A stretch of DNA of 17,254 bases from the NCBI GenBank assembly GCA_029938595.1, contig JAOZUP010000033.1, positions 1 to 17,254 on the forward strand. The letters run 5' to 3'. The position numbers and the translations under genes are program-made. Below, piece by piece: positions 6,843 to 13,996 of this stretch; position 1 is the first letter of the stretch; each line of letters opens with the position of its first letter. Below the pieces are notes generated by a model, which was not told the DNA's origin, did no database searches, and was given only the letters and a program-made list of their open reading frames with translations. Origin of the DNA: Thermoanaerobaculales bacterium (GTDB lineage: Bacteria; Acidobacteriota; Thermoanaerobaculia; Thermoanaerobaculales; Sulfomarinibacteraceae).

Positions 6843-8907
6843 CGGTCTCTTCAAACCGCGGGGGGTCGCGGTCGTCGGTGCGTCGGCCAACCCCTACTCG
6901 ATTGGTCACATCGTCATCAAAAACCTTTCGGCCTACGGCTACAAGGGTCCGATCTTCCCGATCAACCCCAAGGGCGGTCACATCCGGTCGTTCAAGGCCT
7001 TCAAGTCGGTTCTCGATGTGCCGGACGTGATCGACCTGGTCAACATCTCGGTCAAGCACAGCCTGGTGCCGGCGGTTCTCGAAGAGTGCGGCAAGAAGGG
7101 CATCAAGTTCGCCATCGTCCATACCGCCGGCTTCAAGGAGGTCGGCGAGGAAGGCATCAAGCGAGAGCGCGAGATGGTGGAGCTGGCGCACAGCTACGGC
7201 ATGCGTCTCTTCGGGCCGAACTCACAGGGAATCCAGAACGCCGACCCCGAGATCTCGGTCTACGCCAACTTCACCTTCGTGCCGATGAAGCCGGGCAATA
7301 TCTCGATCATTGCACAGGGCGGCGGCATGGGCGAGATGCTCAAGCTGCACCTCCACAACGTCGGCCTCGGCCACCGCATGTACTGCTCCTACGGCAACGA
7401 GTGCGATCTCACGATGCCCGAGATCCTCGACTACTACGGGCAAGACGAAGGCACCCGCGTGATCATGATGCAGACCGAGAGCTTCAAGGACCCGACCGCC
7501 TTCCTCGAGGTGGCGTCGCGGATCACACCCAAGATCCCGATTCTGGCGATCAAGGCCGGACGAACCCGCGAGGGATCGGTGGCAGTCTCGTCGCACACCG
7601 GCACCCTTGTGGACCAGGCACGCATGGCCTCGGCAATGTATGAGAAGGCCGGGGTCGTGGAGTTCCACGACACCGATGAGATGATCAAGGCGGCGATCGC
7701 TTTCTCCACCCAGGAACCGCCCAGTGGACGGCGCATCGGTATGATCACCAACACCGGCGGCCCCGGCATCCAGGCCGTCGACGAGGCGGTGGGCCACGGG
7801 CTCGAGCTCGCTACCTGGTCCGAAAAGGGCAGGGCGAAGCTCGCCGATAGCCTCTACGCCGAGGCCAGCCTCGGCAACCCGGTCGACGTGGTCGCCACCG
7901 CCAACGCGGATCACTACCACGCGGCGGTTGAGACCCTCCTCACCGAGGAGGGCACCGACATGGTGCTGGTGTTCTTCGTCACCGCCCCCTTCACCGACAC
8001 CGAGGCCATTGCACGACGCATCAAGGAGGCCACCGATGCCTCCGACAAGCCGGTCGTCGTGGTGGTCGAGACCTACTCGGAGTTCTACGGCCTGATCGAC
8101 AAGCTCAGACAATCGGATCTGCCGGTCTACGAGTTCGCCGAGGACGGGGCGCGCGCCCTGGCCGCGATGTTCAGCTACGCCAAGCTCAGGGATCGCGAGG
8201 TCGAGACGCCGCCCGAGATCGAGGTGGACCGTGCCGGTGCAGAGGAGATCCTCGCCGGTTACGAGGGACGAGACACATATCTACCTCAGAAAGACGCCTT
8301 CGCGATCCTGGCGGCCTACGGTATCCCGGCGCCAAAGGTGCAATTGGTGTCAGGCGATGACGACCTGGATGCCGTCGCCGCCGATGTCGGTTTTCCGTGC
8401 GTTCTCAAGGTTGATTCGACGGAAGTGATCCACAAGTCGGACGAGGGCGGCGTGGTGCTCGGCATCAGGGACGGGGAGGCGTTGGCGGAGGCGTTCAGCG
8501 ACTTGACCGAGCGTTTTGCCGGGAAGGGCGCGACCTTTATCGTCCAGGAGCAAAAACCGGCCGGCCGCGAGATCATCATCGGCGCCACCGAGGCTGAGGG
8601 CCTCGGCCATCTGGTGATGTTCGGTCTCGGCGGCGTTTTCGTCGAGGTGATGCGCGACGTGGCCTTCGCCGTCGCCCCCCTGAGCCGTCCGGAGGCGCGC
8701 ACGCTGATGCGCGGGATAAAGGGATTCCCCATCCTCGAGGGTGTGCGCGGGGAGCCGGGCGCCGATCTCGATGCCATCGAGGATCTGTTGCTGCGGGTTT
8801 CGCGGATGGTCGCGGACAACCCGTCGATCACCGAGCTCGATCTCAACCCGATCCTGGTGACAAAGGACGGCGCCTGCGCCGTCGACATCCGCCTCAAGGT
8901 CCGCTGA
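6835..8907 (+). CDS. Fused ADP-forming acyl-CoA synthetase (acetate-CoA ligase, NDP-forming type)
   Basis: The 690-residue protein fuses the alpha and beta parts of the ADP-forming acetyl-CoA synthetase family. The order is a CoA-binding Rossmann domain (1-130, FKPRGVAVVGASANP), two CoA-ligase domains with the phospho-accepting His254 in SSHTGTL, a linker, and a C-terminal ATP-grasp domain from about residue 475 with His533 in VIHKSDEGGV. The enzymes interconvert acyl-CoA + ADP + Pi and acid + CoA + ATP through phosphohistidine relays. The GPNCxG motif reads GPNSQG here (127-132). The start at 6835 overlaps the activator gene by 8 nt and has GGAGGAG just upstream. Coupling to the dehydratase-like genes suggests it activates their substrate or harvests ATP from their product. 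Chain-length or aromatic specificity cannot be read by eye. Confidence 0.93.
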   Translation: MLDGLFKPRGVAVVGASANPYSIGHIVIKNLSAYGYKGPIFPINPKGGHIRSFKAFKSVLDVPDVIDLVNISVKHSLVPAVLEECGKKGIKFAIVHTAGFKEVGEEGIKREREMVELAHSYGMRLFGPNSQGIQNADPEISVYANFTFVPMKPGNISIIAQGGGMGEMLKLHLHNVGLGHRMYCSYGNECDLTMPEILDYYGQDEGTRVIMMQTESFKDPTAFLEVASRITPKIPILAIKAGRTREGSVAVSSHTGTLVDQARMASAMYEKAGVVEFHDTDEMIKAAIAFSTQEPPSGRRIGMITNTGGPGIQAVDEAVGHGLELATWSEKGRAKLADSLYAEASLGNPVDVVATANADHYHAAVETLLTEEGTDMVLVFFVTAPFTDTEAIARRIKEATDASDKPVVVVVETYSEFYGLIDKLRQSDLPVYEFAEDGARALAAMFSYAKLRDREVETPPEIEVDRAGAEEILAGYEGRDTYLPQKDAFAILAAYGIPAPKVQLVSGDDDLDAVAADVGFPCVLKVDSTEVIHKSDEGGVVLGIRDGEALAEAFSDLTERFAGKGATFIVQEQKPAGREIIIGATEAEGLGHLVMFGLGGVFVEVMRDVAFAVAPLSRPEARTLMRGIKGFPILEGVRGEPGADLDAIEDLLLRVSRMVADNPSITELDLNPILVTKDGACAVDIRLKVR

Positions 8908-8911
8908 ATGT

Positions 8912-8943
8912 CTGTCGCCGCTTCGCGGCTCAGGGTTTTTTTT
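8912..8943 (+). terminator. Likely intrinsic terminator of the dehydratase-like operon
   Basis: Five bases after the synthetase stop, GCCGC-TTC-GCGGC (8917-8929) forms a stable hairpin flanked by CTG/CAG that can extend it, followed by eight T residues (8936-8943). The sequence is also the start of a repeat unit described separately, so a dispersed repeat seems to serve as the terminator. Confidence 0.6.
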
Positions 8944-9253
8944 CGCATCGCATTCCTGGGGCTCACGCCCCAGGCTATGAGTCTTCCGCCGCTTCGCGGC
9001 TCGCGCGGCCCACGAGAAAGAAACTCGGCATGTTCTATGAGCGGGTAATGAGTATGTGGCTCCCCATCGAGCGCCGAAGGCGCGACAGATCCATAGCCTG
9101 GGGCGTCAGCCCCAGGTTGTGGGTACGAAAAAACCTCGGAGCCCCGAAGGGGCGGCAGATCGCGACTGCGGCGTGAGCCGCAGCCATCATCGTCTGATTG
9201 TCTGTCGCCGTTTCGCGGCTCACGGTTTCTTCCCCCGTCGTGTTCCTGGGGTT

Positions 9254-9329
9254 ACTGACGGCCTGCGGCCGTCGTGTCGCACACTCGCCTGGCTGCGGTC
9301 GATGCCGGACTCGCTCGCCAGGCGAGCGC
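9254..9329. repeat. 76-bp insert inside repeat unit 3, flanked by GGGTT direct repeats
   Basis: In the third repeat unit the central hairpin is interrupted. The left half ends in GGGTT (9249-9253) and the right half resumes after a second GGGTT (9330-9334), as a 5-bp target duplication would look. The insert contains a perfect 10-bp inverted repeat, CTCGCCTGGC (9284-9293) with GCCAGGCGAG (9317-9326), and a smaller palindrome ACGGCC-TGC-GGCCGT (9258-9272). It is too small to encode anything and may be a second, nested repeat family. Confidence 0.5.
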
Positions 9330-9405
9330 GGGTTGACGCCCCAGGCTATGAATATGTTGCCGCCTCGCGGCTGGCTCGGCCGAAAAGACTCGCCCAACCT
9401 GACTC

Positions 9406-10863
9406 ATGGGGACAGGCATGATGCAGGCTGGCTGGATCCCGATCACCATCGTCACGGTGTACGTGGTGGTGTTGTTCGCGGTGACCGGCTGGGCACGCCG
9501 CCTCACAGCCAAAGGCGGCGGCGGTATCGTCGGATACCTGCTCGCTGGGAGGGCGTTGCCCTACTGGGTGGCGGCGGCTCTGCTCGCCGGTCTCGCCGTG
9601 GGCGGCGTCTCGACCATCGGCACCGCTGAGTGGGCGTACTCGCGGGGCATCTCGGCGGGTTGGTACAACGCCGCCTGGGCGGCCGGGGCCTTCATTCTGG
9701 CCCTCGGCGCGGCGCGGCGCTACCGCCGCCTTGAGATCACGACCCTGCCCGAGCTCTTCGAGCGATACTACAGCACCACCGCGCGGGTGCTCGGAGTGAT
9801 CGGCCAACTCGTGATCCAGATCGTGATCACCTCCCTCCAGTACGTCGCCGGGGGGGCGATCCTGCGCGCTTTGCTGCCCGGTGTCTTCACCCTGCAGTCG
9901 GGGATGCTGGTCACCGCCCTGGTCTTCGTCGGCATCACACTGATCGGCGGATTCTGGGCCGCCGGGCTGACCAACGTGATTAATATCGTCGTGATCTATG
10001 TCGGAATTGTCCTAGCGGCGGTCATGAGTGTGGCCAAGGTCGGCGGTCTCGGTGCTCTCAAGGCGAGTCTGCCCGACGCTCATCCAGGCTTCGACCTCCT
10101 CGCGATGGGTCCTGCCCTGATCGCCGCCTGGTTCCTCGTCATGATCACAACCACCCACTCGACCCAGGCGGTGATCCAGATCGGTTTTGCGGCGAAAGAT
10201 GAGGACCACGCCGCCCGCGCCTATCTGCTCGGCGGGCTCCTGATCCTGCCGGTCGGCTTTGTCAGCGCCATCATCGGTATGGCGGCGGCGGCGAGTCACC
10301 CCGGCATCGTGGCGGCCGAGGCCTTACCGAGGATGGTGATGGACCTGCCCCCGCTTGCGGCTGGGATCATCCTCGCCGGTCTGTGGGCCGCAGACGTGAG
10401 CACTGCATCGGCCCTGCTACTCGGCAGCGCCGCCCTGGTCTCGAACGACATCGTCAAGCGGTTCTTCGCGCCCGATCTGAGCGCCGCCCGTGACCAGGCG
10501 GTTTGCCGTGTCACTGTGGCGGTCCTCAGCGTGATCACCTTCGGGCTCGCCCTCACGGTCCAGGGCATCCTCAAAGCCCTGCTGGTGGGTCTCACCCTGA
10601 CCACCGCCTACACGCTGGTGGTGTTGATGACCATGTACTGCCCGCAGCTGTGCCGCCGCTCCTCCGCCACGTGGACCCTGTCGACGACGATGCTCGCCCT
10701 GGCGTTGTGGCTCATCGCACCCGCCGAATGGCGGGTGTTGCCCCACCCCATCTATCTCGCGTGGTTGGTGAGCCTAGTGACCTTCTTCCTGGTCGCCGTC
10801 TTCGACCGCAGGAGAATTACCGGTGCTTCCACTCAGGGGGGCGGCGCTCTTCGAAGCTCTTGA
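9406..10863 (+). CDS. Sodium:solute symporter (SSS family)
   Basis: The 485-residue, very hydrophobic protein has about 12-13 membrane segments and the SSS-family core. An early GRALPYWVAAALLAG segment matches the start of the fold, and AADVSTASALLLGSAALVSND (from residue 328; Ser332/Thr333) matches the TM8 region that forms a sodium site. Members import small solutes such as sugars, amino acids, carboxylates or vitamins with sodium; the substrate cannot be read from the sequence. The start is uncertain: ATG occurs at 9406, 9418 and 9421, and only the last two have a purine-rich GGGGACAGG upstream. No promoter is evident in the repeat-rich gap before it. Its 3' end overlaps the convergent crotonase gene by 47 nt. 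Import of the substrate of the adjacent CoA pathway is a reasonable guess only. Confidence 0.88.
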   Translation: MGTGMMQAGWIPITIVTVYVVVLFAVTGWARRLTAKGGGGIVGYLLAGRALPYWVAAALLAGLAVGGVSTIGTAEWAYSRGISAGWYNAAWAAGAFILALGAARRYRRLEITTLPELFERYYSTTARVLGVIGQLVIQIVITSLQYVAGGAILRALLPGVFTLQSGMLVTALVFVGITLIGGFWAAGLTNVINIVVIYVGIVLAAVMSVAKVGGLGALKASLPDAHPGFDLLAMGPALIAAWFLVMITTTHSTQAVIQIGFAAKDEDHAARAYLLGGLLILPVGFVSAIIGMAAAASHPGIVAAEALPRMVMDLPPLAAGIILAGLWAADVSTASALLLGSAALVSNDIVKRFFAPDLSAARDQAVCRVTVAVLSVITFGLALTVQGILKALLVGLTLTTAYTLVVLMTMYCPQLCRRSSATWTLSTTMLALALWLIAPAEWRVLPHPIYLAWLVSLVTFFLVAVFDRRRITGASTQGGGALRSS

Positions 10864-11560
10864 TCCCCTCGGCGACATCCTCGAGGCGGTAGAGCTCCGA
10901 CAGGAACAAAGCCTTGAAGGCGTCGAGCCGCTCCGCGCAGCCCTCGGTCAGGCTCTTCGCGAGCGCTTGCTTGGTTATTCGGAGCACCGGCGCTGAGAGA
11001 CCGTTGAACAGGTCGTCGATCTCCGACCACTCGTCTCTCGGCAGGATCTTCTGCACCAGGCCCATCGCCAGCGCCCGTTCGGCGTCGATGTTGTCGCCGC
11101 TGAGGATCGCATAGGCAGCGTTCTGGAGCCCGGTCAGACGGGGAAGCTGATGGACCGCGACGGGCGGAAAGAACCCCAGCTTGATCTCGGGCTGGCCGAG
11201 GACGGCATCGGGGGCGCCGATCACGAAGTCACAGAACGAGATCAGCTCCATCGCGCCCCCGAGACAGGCCCCGTGGACCGCCGCGATCACCGGTGCCGGA
11301 AAGGCGGGCAGCGCGAGGCAGGCGTCATTGAGGGCCCTCAACATGCCATCGGCCTGTTCTTGTTTGTGCTCTACCACCGACGCGCCGGCCGAGAAACAAC
11401 GCCCCTCGCCCGACAGCACGACCGCTGCCACCGTTTCGTCGGCCTCGAGCTCGCCGAGGCGCTCGACCAGCTCACCGAGGATCGCCGCGTCGAGCACGTT
11501 GACCGGCGGGGCGTTGATCACCAAATGCACCACTCGCTCACGTCGCACTACATCGATCAT
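10817..11560 (-). CDS. Crotonase-family hydratase, close to cyclohexa-1,5-diene-1-carbonyl-CoA hydratase (Dch/BamR)
   Basis: The 247-residue crotonase has the oxyanion-hole segments FSAGAS (56-61) and HGACLGGAMEL (96-106) and both catalytic glutamates, Glu105 and Glu125 (GQPEIKLGFFPP). Several details match the Dch/BamR branch as I recall it from Thauera, not ordinary enoyl-CoA hydratase: GASVxEH after the first loop, GQPEIKLG followed by FFPPVA, and the C-terminal pattern LFLSELYRLEDVAEGIKSFEERRPPEW. Dch adds water to the cyclic diene produced by benzoyl-CoA reductase. The ATG at 11560 has a strong GGGGGAGG upstream. It follows the dehydrogenase-like gene by 36 nt on the same strand. The presence of a reductase-family operon 2 kb away makes a shared pathway plausible. 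Crotonase is certain; the specific substrate is probable only. Confidence 0.88.
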   Translation of the reverse strand: MIDVVRRERVVHLVINAPPVNVLDAAILGELVERLGELEADETVAAVVLSGEGRCFSAGASVVEHKQEQADGMLRALNDACLALPAFPAPVIAAVHGACLGGAMELISFCDFVIGAPDAVLGQPEIKLGFFPPVAVHQLPRLTGLQNAAYAILSGDNIDAERALAMGLVQKILPRDEWSEIDDLFNGLSAPVLRITKQALAKSLTEGCAERLDAFKALFLSELYRLEDVAEGIKSFEERRPPEWKHR

Positions 11561-11596
11561 TCGAGCCTCCCCCGTCCGAGGCGTGGCCTCGGTGCG

Positions 11597-12586
11597 CTAT
11601 GAGTGAATCAAATACTCCGGAATGTCGTCGTCATCGCGAGTGCCGTTCTTGATCTCCTGAGTCACGATCGCGCTGGTGAAAAAATGGTTGTTAGCTACAT
11701 CGACGCCATGAAACATGCGCCCGATCTTGACGATTTTGCCGTTGATGTACTCGATCTCTGTCGGCCGGCGTTCCTTCAGATCGAACCACATGGAGGGGTG
11801 GTGGTCGCCTCCCCCCTCGAGGTACTCCATGCATCTGTCGAGGGCATCCTCTCCGTAGTTGTAACCGACCAGACCCGCCACGGTGAGACCTTCTCTGAGC
11901 AGCACACGGGCGGTGCGCCGCGTGTGTTTGAGGTGCATCGCGCGCGCCATGGTGAGACCGTGCGCCGCGCACAGGGCGTTGAGCGCCGAGTTGAGGACGG
12001 TCTTGAAGAAGGCCGCCTTCTTCATCTCAAAGTGCGACACGCTGAGGGTGGTCAGACCCGTCGCCGTCAGCATTTCAGCGACCTCGTTCATCAGCTCCGG
12101 GGCCCTCTCGGAGGCCGGGCCGAGCAGGTTGGGCGGGTGAAACCAATTCATCTTGGTCCCGCCGTCGGAGTCTTGGTTGCCCGCGAAATTGATCACGCCC
12201 CTGCACACACGATCCTTGGGGAAAAACTCGCCGACGAGGTCCTCGGGACCGATGCCGTTCATGGCCGCCACGACGCGCATATTCTCGGGCCATTCGAGAT
12301 CGGAGAAGACCGCCATCACGTCGGGCAGAGCCCATGTCTTGGTGCAGATGAACACCACCGACAGATCCTCGATCTCGGAAAGCTCGGCGAGGCTCGAGAA
12401 GCAGTGTTCTGGTCTCTCTTGGAGTTCAGCAAACCCCTGAATCAGAAGCCCTTCACGGTTCACCTGTTCTGCACGGACATCATTCAGTTCGACCCCATAC
12501 ACCGTGAGACCACTCCGCACAAGGTAGGCTCCGAGGATCGAGCCCACAGGACCGAAACCGACGATTCCAACCACGTTTCGTTTCAA
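11597..12586 (-). CDS. Ketopantoate reductase (ApbA/PanE)-family NAD(P)-dependent dehydrogenase
   Basis: The 329-residue protein has the family's two domains. The N-terminal Rossmann fold carries GIVGFGPVGSILG (7-19), the K83 motif CTKTW and NGIG at 110-113. The C-terminal helical domain carries the catalytic Lys195 with Asn199 and Asn203 (KTVLNSALNAL), and the typical PSMWFDLKERRPTEIEYINGKIV stretch is split here only in citing: PSMWFD and TEIEYINGKIV. Family members reduce 2-keto acids to 2-hydroxy acids; ketopantoate is the classic substrate, but lactococcal PanE-type enzymes act on branched 2-keto acids. The start is a TTG at 12586 behind a run of G residues, with a GTG at 12574 as alternative. 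No pantothenate genes are nearby; it heads an operon with a Dch-like hydratase, so a catabolic dehydrogenase role is more likely than pantothenate synthesis. Confidence 0.85.
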   Translation of the reverse strand: MKRNVVGIVGFGPVGSILGAYLVRSGLTVYGVELNDVRAEQVNREGLLIQGFAELQERPEHCFSSLAELSEIEDLSVVFICTKTWALPDVMAVFSDLEWPENMRVVAAMNGIGPEDLVGEFFPKDRVCRGVINFAGNQDSDGGTKMNWFHPPNLLGPASERAPELMNEVAEMLTATGLTTLSVSHFEMKKAAFFKTVLNSALNALCAAHGLTMARAMHLKHTRRTARVLLREGLTVAGLVGYNYGEDALDRCMEYLEGGGDHHPSMWFDLKERRPTEIEYINGKIVKIGRMFHGVDVANNHFFTSAIVTQEIKNGTRDDDDIPEYLIHS

Positions 12587-12694
12587 GGCCCCCCCCTTCT
12601 AGCCCGGCACCTCTGACGGGCGGAATTCTATCACCAGTCTCTGGCCTATCTGAATCTGAATCTCGATTTTGAGGGTGTGTCGAAGAGACTGTCT

Positions 12695-13996
12695 CTACTC
12701 ATGCTCCGGCGTCTCGTCAGCCTCCTCGATCAACGTGTCGATCGGAACCTCGGTGCGCTGCAACGCCGAAGCCACCTCCTCCGCCTGCCGCATCACACGC
12801 AGCAGGTTGAGGCCGGCCAAGCGGGAGATGTCCTCGCGGCTCCAACCGCGCTCGAGGAGCACTGCGAGCAGTGCCGGGTAACCGGACACATCCTCGAGGC
12901 CTTCGGGAAGGTTGCTGATGCCGTCAAAATCCGAGCCGAGCCCGACGTGGTCGATCCCGGCCACCTCGACGACGTGATCGAGGTGATCGGCGACGTCATC
13001 CAGCGTGACGGCGGGAATCGGATTCTCCGCCTTCCAGGAGTCCAACCCCGCCTCGACCGCTTCGGGATCGCCGGGGAAGAGGGTCTCAAGACGCATCTGC
13101 TCGGCCTCGCGGTCGGCCTGACGGTCGGTGACCTCTCGCGACAGGAAGAACGAACAGAAGTTGACCATGACCACACCGCCGTTCTCCGGCATGCCCCGGA
13201 GCACATCATCGGGGACGTTGCGCGGGTACGGGTTGAGAGCAAACGCATCGGAGTGGGAGAAAATAACGGGCGCACGGGTCACATCGAGGACGTCATGCAT
13301 CACACCAGCCGACACGTGTGACAGGTCAACCAGCATGCCGAGGCGGTTCATCTCCTTGACCACCAGCTTGCCGAAGGGAGTCAGTCCATCGTGCTCGGGG
13401 GCAGCGGTGGCGGCATCCGCCCACGGCACGTTCTCCCAGTGAGTCAGGGTCATGTAGCGGGCGCCGAGATCGTAGAGCATCCTCAGCACCGCCAGCGACG
13501 AATTGATGCTGTGGCCGCCCTCCACCCCGATCAGCGACGCGATCTTGCCGTCGGCGTGGATTCGCACCACGTCGTCGGCGGTGAGGGCGATCTCGAGATC
13601 GTTCGGGTAGTGCGCCGCCAATCGATGGACGAGATCAATCTGCTCGAGGACCGTTACCACCGACTCGGCATCTCCGAGATCAGTGGGGATCCACACCGAC
13701 CAGAATTGGGCGCCGACGCCGCCCTCGCGGAGCCGCTTCAGATCGGTGTGCATCGACCGTTCGAGAGCCGTTGTGTCGAAAAAATCGAAATCTCCGAGGT
13801 GATTGGACACCCGGCTGCGGATGGCCCACGGCGTATCGTTGTGGCCGTCGATCAACGGCACCTCGCGCAGGACCTCGCGCACGATCGCCTCCCGCTCCGC
13901 GGCCGTGGCGGCCCGCCCATCTTGCGCCGACGCATCCAGCCCAGCGCACACTCCGAGCGCCGCGAATACCACGACTTGCCAGTCCCATCTCCTCAC
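12695..13996 (-). CDS. Secreted membrane dipeptidase-family peptidase (M19, renal dipeptidase-like)
   Basis: I place the start at the GTG at 13996-13994, behind an AGGAGGAG, overlapping the HolC stop in GTGA; a longer frame upstream lacks this signal. The 433-residue product then begins with a signal peptide: MRRWDW, a hydrophobic core VVVFAALGVCAGL and an ASA-Q cleavage site near residue 24. The M19 binuclear zinc site is complete: His52 and Asp54 (DGHNDTPW), bridging Glu159 (GVEGGH), His227 (SHVS), His248 (SHSD) and Asp356 (GSDFDG). The family cleaves dipeptides, including those with a C-terminal D-residue, outside the cytoplasm. Downstream of HolC it is transcribed on the minus strand. Function in peptide scavenging is the default; no link to the CoA pathway is evident. 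Confidence 0.92.
   Translation of the reverse strand: MRRWDWQVVVFAALGVCAGLDASAQDGRAATAAEREAIVREVLREVPLIDGHNDTPWAIRSRVSNHLGDFDFFDTTALERSMHTDLKRLREGGVGAQFWSVWIPTDLGDAESVVTVLEQIDLVHRLAAHYPNDLEIALTADDVVRIHADGKIASLIGVEGGHSINSSLAVLRMLYDLGARYMTLTHWENVPWADAATAAPEHDGLTPFGKLVVKEMNRLGMLVDLSHVSAGVMHDVLDVTRAPVIFSHSDAFALNPYPRNVPDDVLRGMPENGGVVMVNFCSFFLSREVTDRQADREAEQMRLETLFPGDPEAVEAGLDSWKAENPIPAVTLDDVADHLDHVVEVAGIDHVGLGSDFDGISNLPEGLEDVSGYPALLAVLLERGWSREDISRLAGLNLLRVMRQAEEVASALQRTEVPIDTLIEEADETPEHE

Larger units (their letters stand above)
8911..9374. repeat. Cluster of three hairpin-containing intergenic repeat units (two direct, one inverted)
   Basis: This 498-nt gap (8908-9405) has no convincing gene. 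Each unit reads: a short TTCG-type hairpin, a pyrimidine/T-rich spacer, an 8-bp hairpin built on CCTGGGG...CCCCAGG followed by CTATG, then a second TTCG-type hairpin. Unit 1 is about 8911-9006 (central hairpin 8955-8974). Unit 2 is inverted at about 9069-9160 (9097-9116). Unit 3 is about 9201-9374 with its central hairpin split by an insert. Bases 8906-8961 and 9196-9251 align without gaps at 46 of 56 positions. Similar GC-rich hairpin repeats are common between genes in many environmental genomes; function is unknown. Confidence 0.75.

Noticed and set aside
7222..8112. 296-codon open frame on the minus strand
   Set aside because: It lies wholly inside the synthetase gene, is low in complexity (Gly/Val/His/Asp-rich) and comes from codon bias in GC-rich DNA; the plus-strand product has intact catalytic motifs.
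9035..9397. Open frames on both strands in the repeat-rich gap
   Set aside because: They translate hairpin repeats, with no ribosome binding site and no family resemblance.
11603..12616. 337-codon open frame on the plus strand
   Set aside because: It is antisense to the ketopantoate-reductase-family gene, which shows a full set of family motifs; the plus-strand protein resembles nothing and is rich in His/Arg/Asp.
13900..13990. Lipoprotein signal on the dipeptidase (Cys in ALGVCAGL)
   Set aside because: The residue before Cys is Val, where Gly, Ala or Ser is needed, and a good ASA-Q signal peptidase I site follows.
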